Source of the DNA: Thermoplasmata archaeon
GTDB lineage: Archaea; Thermoplasmatota; Thermoplasmata; Thermoplasmatales; Thermoplasmataceae
Reading direction: 5' to 3'
Length of the DNA: 29,661 bases
Assembly: GCA_021797225.1 (NCBI GenBank)
Contig: JAKAAE010000005.1
Location: 1 to 29,661, forward strand
The position numbers and the translations under genes are program-made. Every line of letters begins with the position of its first letter. The first letter of the stretch is position 1. The notes under the pieces were generated by a model. It worked only from the letters and a program-made list of their open reading frames with translations. It had not been told where the DNA came from and made no database searches. Positions 24,738-29,661 of the stretch are shown here, piece by piece.

Positions 24738-25772
24738 ATGATTATGGATGATACATTAAGGGAGGGGATGCAGGCACCCGGACTTGCATTCTCATTAAAT
24801 GAAAGGGAAAAACTGGCAGAACTGCTGCATAATTCTGGAATAAAAAAGGCGATGGTTTCATATCCTGCCGCACATAAATCCGAAATAGAAAGCACAGAAT
24901 TAATAATAAAAAAGCATTATTTTGATGAGGTTTATGCACTTGGCAGGACATTAAAAAGTGATATAGACCTAATTGATAGTACCGGTGCAAATATATCGCT
25001 GCATTTGCCATTTCATATAGATAATATGAAAAATATAGGTGATAATATAAAATATGCATCGGAAAAGAATAAAAAACTTGAGGTTGCACTGGTAGATATT
25101 GACCAGTATAGCATTGATGAATTAATTAAAATTGCAGGGATAATAGACAGTTCAGGTGCAGATGTGATACAGATTCCGGATACAAAGGGAATAACTAACC
25201 CGGAGAATTATGGAAAAATAATATCAGATATAAAAAATTCAGTAAAGGCTGAGATAGAAATACACTGCCATAATGATTACGGATATTCAATTGCAAATGC
25301 AATAGAGGGAATAAAATCAGGTGCAGATTATGTTGATACAACAATTTTTGGAATCGGGGAACGTAATGGCATAAGCGATTCAATGGTTATCTCAAATTTT
25401 TTAAACATGCATAATATTGAAAAAATAGATGTGCATAATTTAATGAAGGCATATAATTATCTGTTTGAACTTATTATTTCAAAGGCAGGCATTAATTTTT
25501 TTGTGAATAATTATCCATTTTATGGGAAAAATTCGGCAGTTCATACTGCTGGAACACATGTATCATTTAATGAAATATTTAAGGGAAATGATTACTCAGT
25601 AAATGTTTATACCGGCAAATCAATGGTAAGAAAGATACTTGAAAATAATGGAATTAAGGTCGATGAGGATAAGTTAATTAATATAGTTAATAAAATAAAG
25701 GACATATCTGCAGATACTGGTCTAACCGTTAAAGTGGATGAAATAATTAAAATCGCAGGTGAATATCAATGA
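24738..25772 (+). CDS. DRE-TIM metallolyase, LeuA/homocitrate synthase-like
   Basis: A 344-residue TIM-barrel enzyme of the DRE-TIM family, which makes or breaks carbon bonds next to a carboxylate or acyl-CoA. The N-terminal DDTLREGMQAPG (4-15) is of the isopropylmalate/homocitrate/citramalate synthase type, not the DRDGLQ of HMG-CoA lyase. The metal-binding HCHND (from His176) and the downstream IFGIGERNGISD loop are intact. It lacks the C-terminal regulatory domain of LeuA, so it is the size of a homocitrate synthase. The CoA-transferase gene overlaps it by 4 bp. A regulator, a transferase and a transporter next to it favour a catabolic lyase or a synthase in a dicarboxylate route over leucine synthesis; no leuB, leuC or leuD is present. 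Confidence 0.82.
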   Translation: MIMDDTLREGMQAPGLAFSLNEREKLAELLHNSGIKKAMVSYPAAHKSEIESTELIIKKHYFDEVYALGRTLKSDIDLIDSTGANISLHLPFHIDNMKNIGDNIKYASEKNKKLEVALVDIDQYSIDELIKIAGIIDSSGADVIQIPDTKGITNPENYGKIISDIKNSVKAEIEIHCHNDYGYSIANAIEGIKSGADYVDTTIFGIGERNGISDSMVISNFLNMHNIEKIDVHNLMKAYNYLFELIISKAGINFFVNNYPFYGKNSAVHTAGTHVSFNEIFKGNDYSVNVYTGKSMVRKILENNGIKVDEDKLINIVNKIKDISADTGLTVKVDEIIKIAGEYQ

Positions 25773-26884
25773 AAAGAGTTATTGAAATAGGGAATATTGT
25801 TGCTGGCCCAACAGCGGGTTTAATACTTTCAGATCTCGGCTATGAGGTAATAAAAATAGAAAAACCATTAACCGGTGATATCTCAAGAAATATTTCGGCA
25901 AACAGTTCCGGTATATTTCCATATTTTAATAGAAATAAAAAAAGCGTTACACTGGATATAAAAAATAGTGAGGGCAAAAAACTGTTAAGGGAACTTATAA
26001 AGACTTCAGATATTATAATTGAAAATTTTGGCCCTAATGTAATGGATAACCTTGGTTTTTCATATAATGATGTTAAAAAGATAAATAAAAACATAATATA
26101 TTTATCAATAAAGGGCTATATGGATGGACCGTATGAAGACAGGAAATCCCTTGATTTCCCGGCCGAAATTGAATCTGGCATTGCATATATGTCCGGTTTG
26201 ACGGATAAACCCATGAGGATAGGGTCTTCAGCAATAGACATGGTTGCAGCAATGTTAGGTGTAATAAAAATATTGGACATTGAAACAGGGAATAATGGGG
26301 GTTTCATAAAAATAGGGTTATTTGAAACTGCAATGTTTCTGACCGGCCAGCATATAGCAACTTACCAGATAGAGGGAAAGGAGTTGAAGCCATTAAATGA
26401 GGAAAATTTTGCATGGGGTGTTTATGATTTTTTTAAAACGTACGATAATAAAAATATATTTATTGCAATTGCAACAGATAATCAATGGTTAACATTCTGC
26501 AATGCCTTTGAATTTGATTACGGCAAAAAGGATAAATTTGCAACAAATGAAAAAAGGCATATCAATAGAAATATGCTTATACCAGAAATACAGAGGGCAA
26601 TTATAAATATAAAATCTGATGATTTAATATCTAAATTGAGGAGATATAATATAAGCTATGGTATGTTAAATAAACCATGGGACCTGTTAAAAAATGAGCA
26701 TGCAATGAAATATATGGTGCCTTTAAAATATAAAAATAAAATGTTATATGTCCCTGCAATGCCCTTCTATAATGGAGCCAGCAATTCTATTCCAGAACTT
26801 GGGGAAAACAGCTATGATATTCTATCTTCACTTGGTTATTCAATGGATGAAATTGATCTAATGAGGAAAAATAATATAATATAA
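25769..26884 (+). CDS. CaiB/BaiF family III CoA transferase
   Basis: A 371-residue family III CoA transferase, moving CoA between an acyl-CoA donor and a free carboxylic acid. The N-terminal VIEIGNIVAGPTAGLILSDL with GYEVIKIEKP is the family signature. LSIKGYMDGPYEDRKSLDF and SGIAYMSG follow. The predicted catalytic aspartate is Asp157 in SSAIDMVAAM, at the expected place for this family (156-169). A GGTGA motif 8 nt before the ATG gives the start, which overlaps the stop of the DRE-TIM gene by 4 bp (ATGA). Together they suggest that an organic acid is activated with CoA and then cleaved, or the reverse. The C-terminus is slightly short. The actual acid is unknown. Confidence 0.88.
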   Translation: MKRVIEIGNIVAGPTAGLILSDLGYEVIKIEKPLTGDISRNISANSSGIFPYFNRNKKSVTLDIKNSEGKKLLRELIKTSDIIIENFGPNVMDNLGFSYNDVKKINKNIIYLSIKGYMDGPYEDRKSLDFPAEIESGIAYMSGLTDKPMRIGSSAIDMVAAMLGVIKILDIETGNNGGFIKIGLFETAMFLTGQHIATYQIEGKELKPLNEENFAWGVYDFFKTYDNKNIFIAIATDNQWLTFCNAFEFDYGKKDKFATNEKRHINRNMLIPEIQRAIINIKSDDLISKLRRYNISYGMLNKPWDLLKNEHAMKYMVPLKYKNKMLYVPAMPFYNGASNSIPELGENSYDILSSLGYSMDEIDLMRKNNII

Positions 26885-26936
26885 TTATCTAATATGTTAG
26901 AATAATGTTTTTTATACTAAAGTACATTAAATAGCT

Positions 26937-27443
26937 ATGCAGAATAAACCTTATAATGGTAGTGTATCGGATAGGCTTGAAAGATTGCCATGGAGTGGAG
27001 TCCAGAGAGACTTTTTATTCATGGTGGCAGGCGGTGAATGGGTAGAGACGCTTATGCTATTGGGCAACGGAGCTATTCTGGCACTGATGGTCTCGGTTTT
27101 AAATTTTGGTTCGGTTGTGGGAACACTGGTTATACCAACAGCGTTTTTCCTTGGTGAATTTACCGGAAGTGTGTTTTTCGGATGGCTGGCTGATAGAAAG
27201 GGCAGAAAATTTGTGTTCCTGTATAACCTTCTTGTGTTTTCTACAGGCATGATTGTTGCAGGTTTAATGTCACAGTATATACTTATAGCAATGTTTGTTT
27301 TTATGGGAGGCATAGGTGTCGGTGGTGAATTCCCGTTAGTTGACTCATATACCACCGAAATGATGCCAAGCAAGGTAAGGGGAAACAGGCTTGCACTGGT
27401 TTATACAATAGCCGTTACTGCAGGGCCACTGATAGCTTTTCTA
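26937..27443 (+). pseudogene. 5' part of an MFS symporter interrupted by IS630
   Basis: The first 169 codons of a major facilitator transporter. After a polar head (SVSDRLERLPWSGVQRDF) come TM helices and the loop motif GWLADRKGRKFVF (about 80-92), a good match to the MFS signature, then GGIGVGGEFPLVDSYTTEM, typical of sugar-porter and metabolite:H+ symporter families. The frame then enters the inserted element and stops (LVS then TGA). The 3' part is at 28618-29475. Joined at the TA site, the sequence reads TTT CTA GCC TTT GAG, giving a continuous 454-residue protein. A TATA box (TTTATACTA, 26911-26919) lies about 23 nt before the ATG. It probably served uptake for the preceding operon. Confidence 0.9.
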
Positions 27444-27460
27444 GTGTCATGACCTATTAA

Positions 27461-28141
27461 TTATGTTGTATAGTATTTAGAAAGTTTAAGATCAGCTTTT
27501 TCTCTTGTAAAGGTCCACTTTATCTTCGCTTTTTTCTTATTCCTTCTTTTCTGCCATGCCATAACATTATTTTCAAGATCTTTATAGGATCTAAATCTTC
27601 TCTCTGTACATTCTATATCCATCGCATTGATCTCAATCTCTGCAATGTCAAGCCAGCTTGCATGTTTCGGCGTATGATGGAATTCAAGCCGTGAAAGCAT
27701 TCGTTTTCCCTCCTCTTCACCAAAGGTCTCTATAATAGACTTTGGGAAATGTGTATTCAGGTTGTCCATCACGAATGTGAGTTTTCTTGCCTTTGGATAA
27801 CTGTCAAGTATATCCTTAACAAACAGGGCAAAATCCTTTTTTGTCCTTCTCCTTGTAACCTTTGCAATCCTCTTGCCCCTACTGGGTTCCACTGCAATGA
27901 ATATGTTTGCAGTGCCTTTTCTTACATATTCATAATCATATCTTTCAGGAGAACCCTTTTTCATAGGTATGGGTCTTCTCTTTTCAGAGATGATCTGCTT
28001 TGGCTTCTCGTCTATGGCAATGACATGAACCTGCCTGTTCTTATTTGCATAAAGATCAAGGATATCATACATCCTTTTTCTGTATTCTCCATCTACTGTC
28101 TGTACACACCACATCCTTCTCTTCCATGGTTTGGTTTCGTT
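27461..28141 (-). CDS. IS630 transposase, DDE catalytic part (ORF B)
   Basis: The C-terminal, catalytic part of the IS630 transposase, reached from ORF A by a -1 frameshift at an A8 run (28140-28147, minus-strand sense). The DDE triad is intact: VIAIDEKP, FVMDNLNTH and the final Glu in TPKHASWLDIAEIEINAM. The frame beyond the shift starts NETKPWKRRMWCVQTVDGEY, continuous with IS630 proteins. An ATG at 28114 could start it alone, but it would lack the helix-turn-helix. The shifted product would be 368 residues, normal for the family. Its stop lies inside the left inverted repeat. Confidence 0.88.
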   Translation of the reverse strand, partial: NETKPWKRRMWCVQTVDGEYRKRMYDILDLYANKNRQVHVIAIDEKPKQIISEKRRPIPMKKGSPERYDYEYVRKGTANIFIAVEPSRGKRIAKVTRRRTKKDFALFVKDILDSYPKARKLTFVMDNLNTHFPKSIIETFGEEEGKRMLSRLEFHHTPKHASWLDIAEIEINAMDIECTERRFRSYKDLENNVMAWQKRRNKKKAKIKWTFTREKADLKLSKYYTT

Positions 28142-28566
28142 TTTTTTAGAATCATGCGTACAACCTCCCTGTTTATTCCCTCAAGACCCGGTCTTTTCCT
28201 GAGCTCTTCTGCAATAAGGCGTACTGTCCATCTCTTTCTTCCCTCAGGTGGGGATAAACATGCAAGTGCTATGACCTCTGCTTTAACCTTCTCACTGTAC
28301 TTCGATGGCTGGCCTGGCCTTGGTGCATCATATATGGCCCTTTCCAGCCCACCCTTAATGAAACGCTTCTTCACCCTCAGTACTGTGTCCCTGTTTATGT
28401 GCAGGAGTCCTGCAATCTCATCATTATCTTTACCAGAATATGCAAACAGGAGAATCTGTGCCCTGGTAACCTCCCTTACAGCCCTCATTCCCTTTCTTAC
28501 AATAGCCTTCAGTTCTGACTCTGACTTGGAGTCCATTTTAAGTTCAATTCTCTTCATAAAGAACAT
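28093..28566 (-). CDS. IS630 transposase, DNA-binding part (ORF A)
   Basis: A 157-residue frame encoding the N-terminal half of the transposase. It has two helix-turn-helix units: AQILLFAYSGKDNDEIAGLL with HINRDTVLRVKKRFIKGG, then APRPGQPSKYSEKVKAEV and RWTVRLIAEELRKRPGLEGI with REVVRMILKK. These bind the inverted ends. At CTA AAA AAA ACG the run of eight A provides the heptamer A AAA AAA for a -1 shift into ORF B, as known for several IS630 members; without the shift the product ends shortly after (KPNHGREGCGVYRQ). Start: ATG 28566, or 28557 (MKRIELKMD). Confidence 0.88.
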   Translation of the reverse strand: MFFMKRIELKMDSKSESELKAIVRKGMRAVREVTRAQILLFAYSGKDNDEIAGLLHINRDTVLRVKKRFIKGGLERAIYDAPRPGQPSKYSEKVKAEVIALACLSPPEGRKRWTVRLIAEELRKRPGLEGINREVVRMILKKTKPNHGREGCGVYRQ

Positions 28567-28617
28567 ATGCAGAAGTAATAGATAAATATAACGTATAATT
28601 AATAGGTCATGACACTA

Positions 28618-29475
28618 GCCTTTGAGGCCACACACATAACATCGGCGTACTATTCATGGCGTATACTTTTCTGGTTCATGGGCATAATCGGTATCTGTGT
28701 ATGGGCGGTAAGGACAAAATTAAAGGAATCTCCGAGATGGCTTGAAGTAAGAGGCGATTATAAAAAAGCAGATGAAATAACCACAGAATGGGAGAATAAA
28801 ACAATGGAGGATCTGAAATTAAAATCACTGCCACCCGTAACAACTGAAACATCGGTAAATGAAAACAAAAGCAAATTTAAGGATATATTCGAACCCGATC
28901 TGAGGGAAAAGACAACAATGATGCTGATATTTCAGTTCTTCCAGTCCGGGATATTTTATGGGTTCACAACACTGGCACCCACCTTCCTTATATTAAAAGG
29001 ATTTGACATAGCAAAAACACTTGAATTTACCTTCCTTATATTTGGTGGTTTCTTCTTTGGATCTGTTTTCAGCCTGTTTATAATAGATAAAATAGAAAGG
29101 AAATGGGGAATAATTCTTACATCTATACTTGCAGGGATATTTGGAACGCTGTTTGGCCTGGCAAATAATGTTTATTTAATAGTAATATTCGGATTTATCA
29201 CAACGTTCATACTGTGGAACTTCTCGAATTTCTTCCATGCATACCAGGCAGAAATATTTCCCACAAGGGTAAGGCCAACAGCTGCTGGTACAGTATATTC
29301 TGTGAGCAGGGTTTCTACTTCGATCCTTGTTCTGTTTATTACGGTTTTGATATTACCACATGGTGTTCTGGCAAGCTTTGCAGTTATATGGGTGTTTATA
29401 GCAATTGTTGTTCTTGACCTTGCCATAATGGGTCCAAAAGCCACAAGGGAACAGGTAGAGGCAATATCGGAGTAA
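28618..29475 (+). pseudogene. 3' part of the interrupted MFS symporter
   Basis: Encodes the last 285 residues of the transporter: AFEATHITSAYYSWRILFWF with a helix, the loop RTKLKESPRWLEVRGDYKKA, which is the PESPRWL motif of the sugar-porter/MHS family, then six further TM segments, a second-half motif IIDKIERKWG, and AEIFPTRVRPTAAGTVYSVS, which is the conserved loop after helix 10. The frame from ATG 28609 adds three residues (MTL) from the IS630 end. Without the first half it cannot transport. An A/T-rich tract after the stop (29484-29510) may end transcription. Confidence 0.88.
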
Positions 29476-29510
29476 CTGAAAATTTTATATATTTAATTTT
29501 TTATTGAAGA
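29476..29510 (+). terminator. T-rich terminator candidate after the symporter
   Basis: AATTTTATATATTTAATTTT and a further T-run directly follow the stop codon. Archaeal transcription commonly ends at such T-tracts without a hairpin. This is a pattern judgement only. Confidence 0.35.
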
Positions 29511-29534
29511 TAAATAAAAATTATTTTAATTTAA

Positions 29535-29553
29535 GTTTTGGGACAATATTATT
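29535..29553. repeat. Terminal repeat of an IS at the window edge
   Basis: GTTTTGGGACAATATTATTT (29535-29554 region) directly adjoins the stop of a transposase frame and shares 18 consecutive bases with the left end of the TnpB element (3689-3706). The other end of this element is outside the window. Confidence 0.65.
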
Positions 29554-29661
29554 TCACCGGTATATCCCTGTAATCCATAATCAGATCTGGTTTAGTACGT
29601 TTCAGGTAACTGTACTGGCGTAGATTGTGCACATTTATCTTCAGTGTTTCCTCTGTCTTTT
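29549..29661 (-). CDS. C-terminal end of a DDE-type IS transposase (partial)
   Basis: The minus-strand frame is open from the window edge to a stop at 29549-29551. It encodes the last 37 residues, including KTEETLKINVHNLRQYSYLK and ending MDYRDIPVK. The stop lies within the terminal repeat of the element, as in compact insertion sequences. I cannot name the family from this tail; an IS4- or IS1634-like transposase is a guess. Its importance is that the end next to it matches the TnpB element, which lacks a transposase of its own. Confidence 0.55.
   Translation of the reverse strand, partial: KTEETLKINVHNLRQYSYLKRTKPDLIMDYRDIPVK

Larger units (their letters stand above)
27441..28618. mobile_element. 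IS630-type insertion sequence, 1172 bp, intact
   Basis: The element runs from 27444 to 28615 and is flanked by the TA target duplication typical of IS630/Tc1-like elements (27442-27443 and 28616-28617). Including flanks, the inverted repeats are perfect over 24 bp (27441-27464 and 28595-28618), each beginning CTAGTGTCATGACC. Removal with one TA restores the transporter frame exactly. The transposase is encoded in two overlapping frames on the minus strand. The inverse end also holds the ATG of a frame (28609) that reads into the 3' half of the transporter, so that fragment might be expressed from the element's end. Confidence 0.92.

Noticed and set aside
24738..25772. HMG-CoA lyase
   Set aside because: The N-terminal motif is DDTLREGMQ with APG after it, as in synthases of the LeuA/homocitrate group, not the PRDGLQ form of HMG-CoA lyase.
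27749..28585. A 278-aa plus-strand ORF across the IS630 element
   Set aside because: It is antisense to the transposase frames, which have all expected motifs; its own composition (rich in Phe, Cys and Ser) is that of a shadow frame.
28609..29475. An independent 288-aa transporter gene starting at 28609
   Set aside because: The ATG is inside the IS630 inverted repeat and the protein lacks the first five or so membrane segments, which are found before the insertion.

Overview
The window looks like a stretch of a low-GC thermoacidophilic archaeon of the Thermoplasmatales, with Ferroplasma or Acidiplasma the closest guess. The signs are: many first genes begin at an ATG about 22-30 nt after an A/T-rich TATA box, as in leaderless transcripts, while internal operon genes have GGAG/GGTGA Shine-Dalgarno motifs; codons are rich in ATA, AGG and TTA; and there are typical archaeal families (DUF4143 and DUF234 ATPases, an HTH_10 regulator, zinc polyol dehydrogenase, TnpB). 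The genus is an inference. I saw no rRNA, tRNA or CRISPR array.

Layout. 1-561: gene debris and a 26-bp perfect dyad. 562-1761: an MFS transporter (minus). 2081-3394: a DUF4143 ATPase whose promoter is flanked by two identical-arm palindromes. 3417-7183 (minus): a polyol dehydrogenase-xylulokinase operon; the kinase gene is split by a 1449-bp element carrying only a TnpB gene. That element has DDE-transposon features (inverted terminal repeats and a 9-bp target duplication), and removing it restores a 448-codon kinase ORF. 7410-13703: a defence-type operon of a 51-aa ORF, an Eco57I-like N6-adenine methyltransferase and a PLD nuclease-SNF2 helicase fusion. 13704-16487: two MITE-like elements (244 and 190 bp) and three small unknown genes, two of them clear membrane proteins. 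16488-17930: a DUF234 ATPase (minus). 18204-23611: metabolic genes (M20 amidohydrolase, acetyl-CoA synthetase, cupin, SDR, cyclase). 23896-29475: an HTH_10 regulator divergent from a DRE-TIM (LeuA/homocitrate synthase-like) gene, a CaiB-type CoA transferase and an MFS symporter. The symporter gene is split by an intact IS630-type element. 29549-29661: the end of a further DDE transposase gene, whose adjoining terminus matches the left end of the TnpB element.

How the parts fit. The dehydrogenase and kinase would turn a polyol such as xylitol into a ketose and then a phosphoketose for central metabolism; the insertion blocks the second step. The regulator, DRE-TIM enzyme, CoA transferase and symporter look like an uptake and CoA-dependent breakdown module for a small organic acid, also cut by an insertion. 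The methyltransferase-helicase pair looks like a restriction or anti-phage module. The overall picture is a plastic region in which at least four kinds of mobile element (TnpB element, IS630, two MITE-like families, plus an edge IS) have recently been active: the duplications and inverted repeats are still perfect or nearly so, and both interrupted genes are restored in frame when the insert is removed on paper.
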